From NCBI GenBank assembly GCA_014802265.1, contig JAAVCP010000023.1, forward strand, positions 62,001-126,000: DNA of 64,000 nt, given 5' to 3'. Shown here piece after piece: positions 9,793 through 19,466 of this stretch (within the stretch, counting starts at the first letter, position 1; each line of letters opens with the position of its first letter). A model generated the notes under the pieces. It saw nothing but the letters and a program-made list of their open reading frames with translations, was not told the DNA's origin and made no database searches. The position numbers were made by a program, and so were the translations under genes. This stretch comes from Bacteroides sp. (lineage in GTDB: Bacteria; Bacteroidota; Bacteroidia; Bacteroidales; Muribaculaceae).

Positions 9793-9919
9793 TTATTATT
9801 GTTTTAATTAAAATTCCCTTCTCACTGAATATTCCTAAAATCCAATCAATGCGGATTTAAATTATTTCTAAAAATTGAATTTAGGTTACTCACAGGAGAT
9901 TTAAAGGTTAATCACGCCG

Positions 9920-9927
9920 CAAAGTTA
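9920..9927 (-). promoter_or_regulatory. Candidate -7 promoter box for the secreted-protein cluster
   Basis: TAACTTTG on the minus strand (9927-9920) fits TAnnTTTG and lies about 130 bases before the ATG at 9792. No clear TTTG -33 element is seen at the expected distance. Confidence 0.45.
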
Positions 9928-10031
9928 ATACTAAAATTTGAAAAAATGAACTAAAAATTACCGAAAGTCATTCAAATTTTTCGGTAGTAAACCGATTTTA
10001 ACAAAAATTAAGTATTTAAAGTAGACATTTG

Positions 10032-13031
10032 TCACCTCCGACATAATGTTCGGAGTTCACATTCTGTACACTGCCCTTCATCGTCGGTAGCTTGGAAGAC
10101 ATCATTTTCAAACACGCTACGGAGCATTTTATCCATTCTTTCGCTGAAAAACGTAGAAAATTGAGAGTATGACTCTACGTTGCTCTTCCCTATCTTCGGC
10201 AGCGGCATATTATTCTTCATCATTTCAGGCAAATTATAAATTTCCACACGCACATCATCACCGGAAAATCCCCCGGAGCTTTTCCCCAACAGCCATGCAT
10301 ACGTAAATAGCTGGAAAAGCTGCTCCGATTTATAATCACCATTGAAGATTGATTCCTCATCGGGAGCCTCCTGCTTAAGCCCACCGGTCTTATAATCGAC
10401 TATTCTAACCATAGGTTTACCATCTACAGTTATCTCATCAAGCCGGTCGATTGCAAAGCGGAAATTGACAATTTTTCCTGAGGATAGGGGTATGCGCAAG
10501 GTTTCTTCAATCTCACCACCTAAAATCTTAAAAGGAGTGAGAGTAAGATCATGGCGGATTATCCTCATCACCTGTGCGAAAATCTGCGATGCCACCATCT
10601 CTGCGCCCCCCTTGAGCGGGCGGGCGAGTTCTGATTCCGGGAGACGGAAGTGAAGCCGATTGACAGCACGGGTGATCAACAAGCGGACCGGCGCAGGATT
10701 TTTAATAAGGCTTTCAAGATAACTACTCTCTATCAGCAACGGATAACGCAAAAATTTCTTATGATACTTTTCAGGCACATAGATATTGAGCATCACATCG
10801 TGAAGAATGTTCCCCACCATTATTGCGTCGATATATTCCGAAGGCTCAGGGTCGGTATTTATACCCAACACACTCTTGTAAAAGAATTTCACCTCACAGG
10901 CGCGGTAGGTGCTAAGCGACGACGCAGAGAAATTCTTTCCTCCGACAACCTCATATTCCTTAAGAAGCCCCATGATATCTTTAGTTTTTTCCACAGATGC
11001 GTCTGAAGTTTCTCTTCCGTTGAGGAGAAACCGCCAGTCCTGACGCTCTATCCTTCCTTTTGCAAAGAGATGTTGAAGCTGAAGAATATAACGTGATATT
11101 TCGTTACTTCCTCCCCCACCTGTGCGGGCATCATAAATCATCGTCACCTCTTTTGCACGGCTTATCATCCGGAAAAAATAGTAGGCGAATATGCTCTCGG
11201 CATAGTTGGAGGGGGGCATGCCGTAGGCACGTCGCAGGCTATCGGGGATAAAGCTGCGTGAGCGGGCATGCCGAGGCATTATACCCTCGTTCATCGAAAG
11301 TATGGTAAGATAATCGAAGTCAACCGATCTTGTCTCGAGCGTACCCATCACCTGCAAGCCTGTGAGCGGTTTCCCCTCAAATCCTACTTTCTCTCCTGCA
11401 AGAAGACGGTCAACAAGACGGAACACTGTCGCCGGGTTCATCGAAACGGAATAACCACTCAGAATATCGGAAAGACGGCGCAACGCATCGCGATAGACCA
11501 TAATATGGTCAGCATCAAGGCGTGAATTTATCATAAGGCTGTCTGACTCCACAATCAGGTGAGTCACCTTCGATAAAATACCGTCGAGATAAGAAATAGT
11601 GGCAGAAGGATCATCATTAAGATGAGACGTGACAAGAATAGAGGCAGCCTCTTCAGAAAAATTCCTTATCTCCTCAACTGAAATGACAGATTTATGATGA
11701 CGGTCGAGATAGCTGACAATATTACCTATCTCCTCACCGCCAAACAGCACATGTGAGAACGGGTGACCTAAAAGGAGACGGATATCTTTATGATAGAATG
11801 CAGGGGAATTACCCACCATCCTCACCCTGCCGTGAAGCGACCTCAGAAGTGACACAAAAGAGACCACGGGAGTGAAGCGTAGCGAGTACCCCATCGTAAG
11901 ATTGACGTTGCCCATGCCTTCAGGAAGAGAGTAAAGCATTGGGAGGAGCAAGCCCTCGTCGGGAAGCACCACTGCCACCTTGGCGTCTGAAATCTCACCT
12001 GCCGACAGACGTTCCCGCTGTTCGGTAAGTAACATGCCGGCAATCTTGACCTGTGCAGACTTGGACGGAGAAGCCACCACACGCAGGCGCGGCATTTCCA
12101 CAGTGGAACTTTGATAAAGAAACGGGCGTGCCCACTCCGGCGCAGGGAAATGAAGAATATTCGTATGTACGAATTTTGAGGCGGAATTCAAATTCTTATG
12201 AAGAATGGGTCCCGTGGCATCCCAAAAGAAATCACCGAATGCATCCATGCCCTCATACCCTTCCGCATCTCGGATCGCAGTGAAAATTGCAAATTCAGAC
12301 GTACTGAGAGCATTGAAACCTACCATTACAATTTTCTTAAAAGGGAGCACTTCCCTACCCTTTTCCCGGATCACTTCCGCAGCCCGGCGATAAGAGCCGC
12401 CGGTGGTGGTTATGCCCTGAGAATCCATTCTGCGGGTAAATTCCTCATATAAAGGGGCGAGCATCTGCCAAAGGTGAAAATAGCGTGACTTCAGCTCAGA
12501 AATATTGTCGGTATCTTCAAAGTTTTTCCAAAATGCTGAGGAATCACCATATTCAGAATGTCCGAAATATTCTGTTATAATCTCCTTCTGTTCGTCAGTG
12601 AGGAAATTAGAAGAGATCTCACGATAGTCTTTCACATTCTTAAAAATTTCAGTATAAGACACCATATATTGGTCAACTTCACTAAAGTCGGCAATCACCG
12701 TCTCTCCCCATGGCTTGAAAGAATCGAAATCAGCGACCAGGTGTTCACCGTCAGTTTCCTTGGAGAGCCCTTTAAGTTCGCGGTAGACATCATAAAGATT
12801 AAAAAGCTGGTCAAGACGGGAAGCTACCACCTTCCCTGAAATCAGGGCAACGAGATCGGTTATGGTCATAACCTCCGGGGCAATTCGAGGATTCTCCCCG
12901 CCTTCCTCCTTCAGATAGTTGATAAAAAACGTACCGCTTCGCTTGTTGGGGAACACAAAGCAAATTTCAGAAAGATCTTTATAGTAGCGTGAGGCATACG
13001 CCTTGGCTATCGACTTAAGAAAGGGAATCAT
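10032..13031 (-). CDS. AddB-like PD-(D/E)XK nuclease with C-terminal Fe-S cysteines
   Basis: The 999-residue protein has an inactive-helicase-like N-terminal half (FPNKRSGTFF near residue 27 stands where an active Walker A would be) and a RecB-type nuclease at the C-terminus. The nuclease shows STYRACEVKFFY, GNILHDVM and IVDYKTGG, the last supplying the Asp and Lys of the PD-(D/E)XK site. The Cys in STYRACE, together with CTECELRTLC at the extreme C-terminus, gives the four-cysteine pattern known from AddB, which binds a 4Fe-4S cluster. The family works with a RecB/AddA helicase-nuclease in double-strand break resection. No AddA gene adjoins it: a secreted gene follows and holB diverges from it. 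Confidence 0.8.
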   Translation of the reverse strand: MIPFLKSIAKAYASRYYKDLSEICFVFPNKRSGTFFINYLKEEGGENPRIAPEVMTITDLVALISGKVVASRLDQLFNLYDVYRELKGLSKETDGEHLVADFDSFKPWGETVIADFSEVDQYMVSYTEIFKNVKDYREISSNFLTDEQKEIITEYFGHSEYGDSSAFWKNFEDTDNISELKSRYFHLWQMLAPLYEEFTRRMDSQGITTTGGSYRRAAEVIREKGREVLPFKKIVMVGFNALSTSEFAIFTAIRDAEGYEGMDAFGDFFWDATGPILHKNLNSASKFVHTNILHFPAPEWARPFLYQSSTVEMPRLRVVASPSKSAQVKIAGMLLTEQRERLSAGEISDAKVAVVLPDEGLLLPMLYSLPEGMGNVNLTMGYSLRFTPVVSFVSLLRSLHGRVRMVGNSPAFYHKDIRLLLGHPFSHVLFGGEEIGNIVSYLDRHHKSVISVEEIRNFSEEAASILVTSHLNDDPSATISYLDGILSKVTHLIVESDSLMINSRLDADHIMVYRDALRRLSDILSGYSVSMNPATVFRLVDRLLAGEKVGFEGKPLTGLQVMGTLETRSVDFDYLTILSMNEGIMPRHARSRSFIPDSLRRAYGMPPSNYAESIFAYYFFRMISRAKEVTMIYDARTGGGGSNEISRYILQLQHLFAKGRIERQDWRFLLNGRETSDASVEKTKDIMGLLKEYEVVGGKNFSASSLSTYRACEVKFFYKSVLGINTDPEPSEYIDAIMVGNILHDVMLNIYVPEKYHKKFLRYPLLIESSYLESLIKNPAPVRLLITRAVNRLHFRLPESELARPLKGGAEMVASQIFAQVMRIIRHDLTLTPFKILGGEIEETLRIPLSSGKIVNFRFAIDRLDEITVDGKPMVRIVDYKTGGLKQEAPDEESIFNGDYKSEQLFQLFTYAWLLGKSSGGFSGDDVRVEIYNLPEMMKNNMPLPKIGKSNVESYSQFSTFFSERMDKMLRSVFENDVFQATDDEGQCTECELRTLCRR

Positions 13032-13155
13032 ACCAGGTAATTAAAACAGCATTTGAATCGCCACTAAATTAATACATTTATTTCAATCTACAAAATAATA
13101 CGTTCATAATTGAGAGTAAGAGCCATCAAAGGTTGCATTATTCAAAGAAAATTGG

Positions 13156-13163
13156 TACTTTTG
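13156..13163 (+). promoter_or_regulatory. Candidate -7 promoter box for holB
   Basis: TACTTTTG fits the Bacteroidetes -7 consensus and is followed by C, as is common. It lies 37 bases before the ATG at 13201. Confidence 0.5.
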
Positions 13164-13200
13164 CACTGAAGTTACTAAAGACTTCACCCATCTTCAGACA

Positions 13201-14343
13201 ATGAAATTTTCAGATATTGCAGGACATAATGAAGCTGTCGGTGCCTTGCGCACCATAGCCGACTCAGGGAAGATACCGCATGCAATTCTTCTGACCGGCA
13301 TTTCCGGCATAGGGAAGATGCGCCTGGCGAGAGCTTTCGCGCAATATGTCCATTGCAAGAATCGCCAAGGCGGAGATTCTTGCGGCGTATGCCCTTCTTG
13401 TCTGCAACATGAGAAATTCAATAATCCCGATATCCATTTCATATATCCGGTGGTGAAAAAAGATAAGGCTCTTGTCTCCACTGACTATATCGACTCTTGG
13501 AAAGAGATGCTCACTGAATGGAGCTATATGCCTCAGGAGAAATGGAACGAGCTAATCAACGCCGGCAACTCGCAGCCCGCAATTTTCGTAAACGAAAGTG
13601 AAAGCATTATCGCCAAGGCATCTCTATCGGCATATCAGGAGAACTATAAAATTTTCCTGATATGGCTCCCGGAAAAGATGCGCCCGGAGGCTGCCAACAA
13701 ACTTCTCAAAATAATAGAGGAGCCATTTGAAGACACGATCTTTATTCTTGTCTGCAATGATGACTCACGCCTTCTCCCCACAATTTATTCAAGGGTACAG
13801 AGGTTTAACATGCGTCCCTTATCACAGGAAGAAATATCCCTGCATCTTGTCTCCGCCTACGGCATAGAGCAGAATGTGGCAGATGCCTCCTCAAAAGTGG
13901 CTGAAGGGAGCATTATGAAGGCTGAAGAGCTGGCGTGTCACCCCAATGAGATTCTGGAGTTTTCTTCCTTGTTTAAAGAGATAATGAGAATGGGCTACTC
14001 CCTGAGTGCCCGCAGACTTAAGCAGCTTTCGGAAGTGTGTGCCGCAATGGGGCGGGAAAAGTTAGGACGCTTTCTTGCATATACCGGAAGAATGATCCGC
14101 GAGAATTTCATCTACAACATGCGCCTTCCCCAGATTTCCCTTCTCACTCCGGAGGAGGAGGAATTCAGCTACCGGTTCTCTCCTTTTATTCATGAGGGGA
14201 ACGTAGAGGGATTAGCAGCGGAAATTTCGCGTGCCGCAACTGATATAGAACGCAATGCTAACGCAAAAATAGTGATGTTTGACCTGATGCTTCTCCTCTC
14301 ACAATGGATAAGAACGCCCAAACCGACTCATTTGCCGATTTGA
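13201..14343 (+). CDS. holB: DNA polymerase III subunit delta prime (clamp loader)
   Basis: The 380-residue AAA+ protein is a subunit of the sliding-clamp loader. The P-loop is GISGIGKM (residues 33-40); the last position is Met instead of the usual Thr or Ser, and delta prime subunits commonly have a non-hydrolysing site. A zinc module is formed by Cys52, Cys61, Cys64 and Cys67. The segments NKLLKIIEEP and STIYSRVQRF are the conserved sensor-like motifs of delta prime and DnaX. It is divergent from the AddB-like gene and followed after about 115 bases by a nucleotidyltransferase gene. Start chosen at the ATG right after the promoter box. Confidence 0.9.
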   Translation: MKFSDIAGHNEAVGALRTIADSGKIPHAILLTGISGIGKMRLARAFAQYVHCKNRQGGDSCGVCPSCLQHEKFNNPDIHFIYPVVKKDKALVSTDYIDSWKEMLTEWSYMPQEKWNELINAGNSQPAIFVNESESIIAKASLSAYQENYKIFLIWLPEKMRPEAANKLLKIIEEPFEDTIFILVCNDDSRLLPTIYSRVQRFNMRPLSQEEISLHLVSAYGIEQNVADASSKVAEGSIMKAEELACHPNEILEFSSLFKEIMRMGYSLSARRLKQLSEVCAAMGREKLGRFLAYTGRMIRENFIYNMRLPQISLLTPEEEEFSYRFSPFIHEGNVEGLAAEISRAATDIERNANAKIVMFDLMLLLSQWIRTPKPTHLPI

Positions 14344-14457
14344 GGGTCAGGGCGTTATTCCGGGATCGGGAAGTTGTAGGGCACAAATGGCAAAGGCAAA
14401 TTAATTTTTTATATATGGATTGTGCATTATTTGTATGCACCTAAAATAAACGACTAT

Positions 14458-15357
14458 ATGAAACCTACACTATTCATTCTTGCTGCCGGAATGGGCAGCC
14501 GCTACGGAGGTCTCAAACAGCTCGACGGACTTGGTCCGAGCGGCGAGACTATCATGGATTATTCCGTGTATGACGCTCTGCGCGCCGGATTCGGTAAAAT
14601 TGTCTTCGTTATCCGCCATGATTTCGAGAAGGAATTCCGTGAGAAGGTAATCTCTAAATATGAGGGTCATGTGCCTGTGGAGGTGGTCTTCCAGGACATT
14701 AACGATATTCCCGGCGGCTATAAGCCTAACCCTGAGAGGAAGAAACCCTGGGGCACAAACCATGCAGTGCTGATGGGTAAGGACGTAATAAAGGAGCCGT
14801 TTGCCGTAATTAATGCCGACGACTACTATGGTGCCGACAGCTTCCGCATTCTCGCCGATTTCCTGCGCTCTGTGGAGGGAAAGAAAAACCGCTATTGCAT
14901 GATCGGTTTCAATGTGGAGAATACTCTCAGCGAAAACGGGGGCGTCTCCCGTGGTCTTTGCGAGGTAGACGCTGAAGGGAATCTGACCGGTGTGACTGAA
15001 TGCCACGGCATCGAGCGCAAAGACGGCAAGCTTATACAGGTGGTTGACGGACAAGAGGTATCTTTCCCCGACGGAGCACCGGTGTCAATGAATATGTGGG
15101 GCTTCACTCCTGACTATTTCGACTATTCAGAGAAGTCGTTCCTCAATTTCCTCGCTAAAAACCACGATGAGCTGAAGGCTGAGTTTTATATCCCGACAGT
15201 AGTAAACGAGCTTATCCAAGACGGCACTATCGAGCTGAAGGTGCTTTCCACTCCCTCTAAATGGTTTGGCGTGACCTATGCTGCCGACCGTCCTGCCACT
15301 GTGGCTCAGTTCCGGAAACTCGTTGACGAGGGTGTGTATCCCGAAAAACTTTTCTAA
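14458..15357 (+). CDS. Sugar-phosphate nucleotidyltransferase family protein
   Basis: The 299-residue protein opens with LFILAAGMGSRYGGLKQLDG, the nucleotide-binding signature of NTP transferases (GxGxR followed by K). The Asp pair in INADDYYG is the expected metal-binding site. The family joins a sugar phosphate to an NTP to make an NDP-sugar; the exact sugar cannot be read from the motifs. The ATG at 14458 puts the signature at the N-terminus; an upstream GTG at 14422 in the same frame would add 12 unlikely residues. galE follows after 37 bases, so the two may together supply activated hexoses for surface polysaccharides. Confidence 0.8.
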   Translation: MKPTLFILAAGMGSRYGGLKQLDGLGPSGETIMDYSVYDALRAGFGKIVFVIRHDFEKEFREKVISKYEGHVPVEVVFQDINDIPGGYKPNPERKKPWGTNHAVLMGKDVIKEPFAVINADDYYGADSFRILADFLRSVEGKKNRYCMIGFNVENTLSENGGVSRGLCEVDAEGNLTGVTECHGIERKDGKLIQVVDGQEVSFPDGAPVSMNMWGFTPDYFDYSEKSFLNFLAKNHDELKAEFYIPTVVNELIQDGTIELKVLSTPSKWFGVTYAADRPATVAQFRKLVDEGVYPEKLF

Positions 15358-15394
15358 CCTCACCCTTCTCAATTCTAAACTCTCAACCAATATA

Positions 15395-16417
15395 ATGAAA
15401 GAGAAAATTCTTGTGACAGGTGGCACCGGATATATCGGATCGCACACCACAGTGGAGCTTCAGAAAGCCGGATATGAGGTGGTCATAATCGACAATCTTT
15501 CCAACAGCAATGAGGATGTGATTGACGGTATTGAGAAAATCACCGGTATTCGCCCGGTGTTTGTGAAAGGCGACTGCACCGACATCGAGACTCTGCGCAA
15601 GCTCTTCAAAGAGAATCCCGGCATAAAGGGAATCATCAATTTTGCGGCTTCAAAGGCTGTTGGCGAAAGTGTGCAGAAACCTCTGCTATATTATCGCAAC
15701 AACCTCAACACCCTCATCAATCTTCTTGAGCTTATGCCGGAGAACGGCGTTGAGGGAATAGTGTTCTCCTCATCTTGCACAGTATATGGCGAACCTGATC
15801 AGAATCCTATAGATGAGACAGCCCCCATAAAGCCGGCAACCTCACCTTACGGCAACACCAAGCAAATCTCTGAGGAGATTATTGAAGACTATGTGAAGAG
15901 CGGCGCACCTATTAAGAGCATTCTTCTGCGCTATTTCAACCCTATCGGCGCTCACCCGTCTGCCCTCATCGGGGAGTTGCCTCTCGGAGTGCCTCAGAAT
16001 CTTGTGCCCTATCTCACCCAGACAGCTGCCGGAATCCGCAAGGAGCTGACAGTGTTTGGCGATGACTATAACACTCCCGACGGAAGCTGCATTCGCGATT
16101 ATATTGACGTGGTTGATCTTGCAAAAGCCCACGTTATCGCCATGAAACGTATGCTTGAGAATAAAGACACTGCCGCTGTTGAGGTCTTTAATCTCGGCAC
16201 CGGACGCGGTCTCTCAGTGCTTGAGCTTATCAATGCTTTTGAGGAAGCCACAGGTGTACCCGTGCCCCACAAGATCGGTCCGCGCCGTGCAGGCGACATC
16301 GAAAAGATCTGGGCTGACCCGAAGAAAGCTAATGAGGTGTTGGGCTGGACTGCCGAGGCAGACATCAAAGACACCATGAAGAATGCCTGGGCTTGGCAAT
16401 GCCATGTCAATAAATAA
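15395..16417 (+). CDS. galE: UDP-glucose 4-epimerase
   Basis: The 340-residue short-chain dehydrogenase has the NAD-binding GGTGYIGS near residues 9-16, the catalytic Ser region SSSCTVYG and the YGNTK motif carrying the Tyr-Lys pair. C-terminal segments (RAGDIEKIWADPKKA, LGW) match GalE. It interconverts UDP-glucose and UDP-galactose. The ATG at 15395 gives the normal family length and puts the Rossmann motif at the N-terminus; a longer in-frame reading into the preceding gene is not credible. It ends at a long palindrome shared with the convergent ffh transcript. Confidence 0.92.
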   Translation: MKEKILVTGGTGYIGSHTTVELQKAGYEVVIIDNLSNSNEDVIDGIEKITGIRPVFVKGDCTDIETLRKLFKENPGIKGIINFAASKAVGESVQKPLLYYRNNLNTLINLLELMPENGVEGIVFSSSCTVYGEPDQNPIDETAPIKPATSPYGNTKQISEEIIEDYVKSGAPIKSILLRYFNPIGAHPSALIGELPLGVPQNLVPYLTQTAAGIRKELTVFGDDYNTPDGSCIRDYIDVVDLAKAHVIAMKRMLENKDTAAVEVFNLGTGRGLSVLELINAFEEATGVPVPHKIGPRRAGDIEKIWADPKKANEVLGWTAEADIKDTMKNAWAWQCHVNK

Positions 16418-16464
16418 CCGACCGGGTATATAATTCTGATAAGGTCTTCTGAATAAAAGACTAT

Positions 16465-16518
16465 ATAAATGAGGCGGGCATATCAAAATCCGGATTTTGA
16501 TATGCCCGCCTCATTTAT
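16465..16518. repeat. 54-bp perfect palindrome, repeat family copy A; bidirectional terminator between galE and ffh
   Basis: The halves are exact reverse complements around the CCGG centre at 16490-16493. The core is TATCAAAAT with its complement ATTTTGATA, flanked by a G-rich outer stem. Copies with the same core but different stem bases occur at 24975-25024 and 63632-63682, and a divergent one at 45013-45061. The position between convergent genes fits transcription termination for both. Confidence 0.85.
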
Positions 16519-16559
16519 CATCTCCCTTATATATCCTCTTATAACAGTTCCCTCCTGTG

Positions 16560-16587
16560 TTCTGTGAGTAAACCCTCGGGTTCACTT
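16560..16587. repeat. Second module of the repeat family (28 bp), copy A
   Basis: This element begins TTCTGTGAGT and contains the near-palindrome AAACCC-TC-GGGTTCAC. It matches 25 of 28 bases of the element at 25062-25089. Both follow a TATCAAAAT palindrome by about 40 bases, so the repeat is bipartite. Confidence 0.7.
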
Positions 16588-16592
16588 CATTT

Positions 16593-17945
16593 TTAGAACT
16601 TCCTTCCCTGCATCTTCTTTGCCTGCTTCAGCTGGTTCATCATCTTCATCGGGTTTTTGATGTTGGAAGCAGCCCTCATCATCTTGCGGGTTTCCTCAAA
16701 CTGCTTTATAAACTTGTTGACCGACTGCAATGAAGTGCCGGAGCCTTTGGCAATACGCTGTCTGCGGCTGGCATTGAGCACCTCCGGATTATGACGCTCG
16801 TAGGGGGTCATTGAATTGATTATAGCCTCTATCGAATTAAAAGCGGAATCATCAATATCAATATCCTTAATTGCTTTCCCCACACCGGGAATCATGGAAG
16901 CAAGCTCCTTAATGTTACCCATCTTCTTTATCTGATGGATCTGGTTGAGGAAATCCTCAAAATCAAACTTATTTTTCTTGATTTTCTCCTGAAGGCGTTC
17001 TGCTTCTTTCTGGTCATATAAATCCTGGGCACGTTTTGCCAGCTCCACGATGTCGCCCATACCGAGGATTCGGCTTGCCATACCTTCCGGATTAAACTCC
17101 TGGATATCTTCAAGTTTCTCACCTGTACCGATATACTTGATCGGCTTATTGACCACGGTGCGGATTGAGAGAGCAGCACCACCGCGCGTGTCGCCGTCAA
17201 GCTTCGTAAGAATAACCCCATCAAAGTCAAGGCGGTCATTAAACTCACGGGCTGTGTTGACAGCGTCCTGACCCGTCATTGAGTCAACCACAAAAAGCGT
17301 CTCCTGGGGCTTGACAGCCTGTTTGATGGCAGCAATCTCACGCATCATCTCTTCATCAACCGCCAATCTACCTGCGGTGTCGATCACCACAAGGTCCTGA
17401 TGGTTACGCTTTGCCTCGGCAATACCATTAAGGGCAATCTCAACAGGATTCTTGTTGCCCTCCTCCATATATACAGGCACGCCGATGCTTTCACCCAACA
17501 CCCTCAACTGTTCGATTGCAGCAGGGCGGTAAACGTCGGCAGCTACAAGCAGAGGGCGTTTTCCCTTGGATGACCTTAACTTCTTTGCCAGCTTGCCGGA
17601 GAATGTGGTTTTACCGGAACCCTGCAGACCTGACATAAGAATGACCGTAGGATTGCCGGAAAGATTCAACGGAGCCTCGACGCCACCCATAAGGTCGGTG
17701 AGTTCGTCGTGGACTATCTTCACCATAAGCTCCTTTGGCTTCAAAGCGTTGATCACGTTCTGACCGAGTGCTTTCTGCTTAACCGTGTCGGTGAAACTTT
17801 TTGCAACCTTATAGTTGACGTCGGCATCAAGCAGGGCGCGGCGAACGTCTTTCATCGTCTCCGCTATGTTGATTTCGGTGATTCTGCCCTCACCTTTCAA
17901 TATCTTGAACGAGCGTTCAAGTCTTTCAGATAAACTATTAAACAT
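16593..17945 (-). CDS. ffh: Signal recognition particle protein Ffh
   Basis: The 450-residue SRP54-type GTPase has the N-domain, then the P-loop GLQGSGKTT at residues 106-114, the DTAGRL motif and TKLDGD for guanine recognition. The methionine-rich M-domain (PGVGKAIKDI, SMTPYERHNPE, ending MNQLKQAKKMQGRKF) binds signal sequences and 4.5S RNA. With FtsY it targets nascent membrane and secreted proteins to the Sec translocon. It begins 15 bases after panD and is probably co-transcribed with panC-panD. It ends at the long palindrome shared with galE. Confidence 0.96.
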   Translation of the reverse strand: MFNSLSERLERSFKILKGEGRITEINIAETMKDVRRALLDADVNYKVAKSFTDTVKQKALGQNVINALKPKELMVKIVHDELTDLMGGVEAPLNLSGNPTVILMSGLQGSGKTTFSGKLAKKLRSSKGKRPLLVAADVYRPAAIEQLRVLGESIGVPVYMEEGNKNPVEIALNGIAEAKRNHQDLVVIDTAGRLAVDEEMMREIAAIKQAVKPQETLFVVDSMTGQDAVNTAREFNDRLDFDGVILTKLDGDTRGGAALSIRTVVNKPIKYIGTGEKLEDIQEFNPEGMASRILGMGDIVELAKRAQDLYDQKEAERLQEKIKKNKFDFEDFLNQIHQIKKMGNIKELASMIPGVGKAIKDIDIDDSAFNSIEAIINSMTPYERHNPEVLNASRRQRIAKGSGTSLQSVNKFIKQFEETRKMMRAASNIKNPMKMMNQLKQAKKMQGRKF

Positions 17946-17960
17946 CGAGATTTCGTTATA

Positions 17961-18308
17961 TTAAAGCCGGTTAGTGGCGGTGTCAGGGAAGATGACAACA
18001 GGCTTGAAGTCTTTTGCCTCTTCGGGAGTCATCTGTGCGTAAGATATTATTATGATAACGTCGCCGGGCTGCACCTTTCTGGCTGCCGCTCCGTTAAGGC
18101 ATATTACGCCGCTCCCCTCTTCCCCACCTATAGTGTAGGTGTCAAAGCGCTCGCCGTTATTGTTGTCTACTATCCACACCCTTTCCCCTTCAAGGATGTT
18201 GGCAGCTTTCAGAAGAGCCCTGTCGATAGTAATGCTGCCTATGTAATTGAGATTCGCCTCTGTGACTGTGACACGGTGAATCTTAGATTTCATCATTTCT
18301 ATTAGCAT
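17961..18308 (-). CDS. panD: Aspartate 1-decarboxylase precursor
   Basis: The 115-residue proenzyme contains NYIGSITID, in which the Gly24-Ser25 bond is cleaved to create the pyruvoyl cofactor. It converts L-aspartate to beta-alanine, the amine substrate of PanC. The conserved segment [19 protein letters not shown] follows. Length and domain order are normal. The gene lies 38 bases after panC and 15 before ffh on the same strand, so it is the middle gene of a panC-panD-ffh unit. Confidence 0.95.
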   Translation of the reverse strand: MLIEMMKSKIHRVTVTEANLNYIGSITIDRALLKAANILEGERVWIVDNNNGERFDTYTIGGEEGSGVICLNGAAARKVQPGDVIIIISYAQMTPEEAKDFKPVVIFPDTATNRL

Positions 18309-18346
18309 GTAGTCAAATCTTTAGGAAGATTGAAAAGTCACACCGG

Positions 18347-19213
18347 TCATTCATTTGGGAGCCGGTATGCTATGTTGTCGATCAGTCGCACCTTGCCGCA
18401 ATACACGGTGATGCAACCCACTATCCACGGCGATTCCTCCCATTCGTCAACAGGAAGAAGTGTGCGTGCGTCAACTATCTCAAAATATTCCACTTCCAGT
18501 TCCGGCACGGCGTTTAGTCGCTCCACGACCGTGTCGTGGGTTGCCCTGACAGAATGATCCCTGCTGTAGTCAACGCTATATTTCAAGGCGGCATGTATCT
18601 CCGGGGCTATCTTCCGCTGCTCCGGAGTGAGAAGGGCGTTGCGACTTGAAAGAGCAAGACCGTCGTCGGCTCGCTTAATGGGACATGCCACTATCTCAAC
18701 GTTGATTCCTTCGCTCTTGATCATGTTACGGATCACGGCTATCTGCTGGAAATCCTTCTCACCGAAATAAGCTCGTGTAGGGTTGACGATACGGAAAAGC
18801 AGACTCACAATCTGTGCCACACCCTGAAAATGCCCGGGACGGAACTTCCCCTCCATCACCTGGGCAGCTGAGCCGAGATCAAACTCATGATGGGGCTGAT
18901 TCTCAATACCGCCGGGATAAATTTCTTCTACCGTAGGGGCAAACACAGCTGAAGCACCCGCCGAAGCGAGCATCTTGAAATCATCTTCCTCCTTGCGGGG
19001 ATAGCTGGCGAGGTCTGCCGGATTATTAAACTGGGTGGGATTGACAAATACACTGACCACCGTCACGTCGTTTTCTTTCACCGCTCTTTCAACAAGCGAC
19101 AAATGACCGGCGTGAAGGGCGCCCATAGTGGGCACAAGTCCCACCGATGCCCCTTGCTGTCTCCGTCCGGAGACGTATTCACGGACATCGTTGACTGTTC
19201 TTAATATTTCCAT
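18347..19213 (-). CDS. panC: Pantothenate synthetase
   Basis: The 288-residue enzyme joins pantoate and beta-alanine using ATP. The HIGH-type motif is PTMGALHAGH (residues 28-37), and the KMSKS-like SSRN segment appears as ALSSRNALLTPEQR. FVNPTQFNNPADLASYPR and YFGEKDFQQ are further family signatures. It is the first gene of the panC-panD-ffh unit and has a good -7 box 38 bases upstream. panB is not in the window. Confidence 0.95.
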   Translation of the reverse strand: MEILRTVNDVREYVSGRRQQGASVGLVPTMGALHAGHLSLVERAVKENDVTVVSVFVNPTQFNNPADLASYPRKEEDDFKMLASAGASAVFAPTVEEIYPGGIENQPHHEFDLGSAAQVMEGKFRPGHFQGVAQIVSLLFRIVNPTRAYFGEKDFQQIAVIRNMIKSEGINVEIVACPIKRADDGLALSSRNALLTPEQRKIAPEIHAALKYSVDYSRDHSVRATHDTVVERLNAVPELEVEYFEIVDARTLLPVDEWEESPWIVGCITVYCGKVRLIDNIAYRLPNE

Positions 19214-19250
19214 TTCCCTTTTTTGTTTTAGGGTTTGCTGATTTTGGGTG

Positions 19251-19258
19251 CAAATTTA
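19251..19258 (-). promoter_or_regulatory. Candidate -7 promoter box for panC-panD-ffh
   Basis: TAAATTTG on the minus strand (19258-19251) fits TAnnTTTG and lies 37 bases before the panC start. It is back to back with the plus-strand box at 19376. Confidence 0.5.
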
Positions 19259-19375
19259 ATCATTTATTCAAAATTTTACCAACCAATAGTGTGAAAAAAT
19301 ATCTCTTTTATATTAAAGTTATTTAAAATTAATGTCATTCACCGCTAAAATAGCCGAAATACGCAAAAAAATTAT

Positions 19376-19383
19376 TAACTTTG
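19376..19383 (+). promoter_or_regulatory. Candidate -7 promoter box for the GT5-like gene
   Basis: TAACTTTG followed by C, 83 bases before the ATG at 19467, fits the Bacteroidetes -7 consensus. No TTTG -33 element is obvious. Confidence 0.5.
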
Positions 19384-19466
19384 CATCCGATTAAGCCGGG
19401 TCGCATCGTGAAAGCGGCTACTCGCCGAAAGCTTTATGACGGCGTCAACGGCAGAAATATTGTAGC

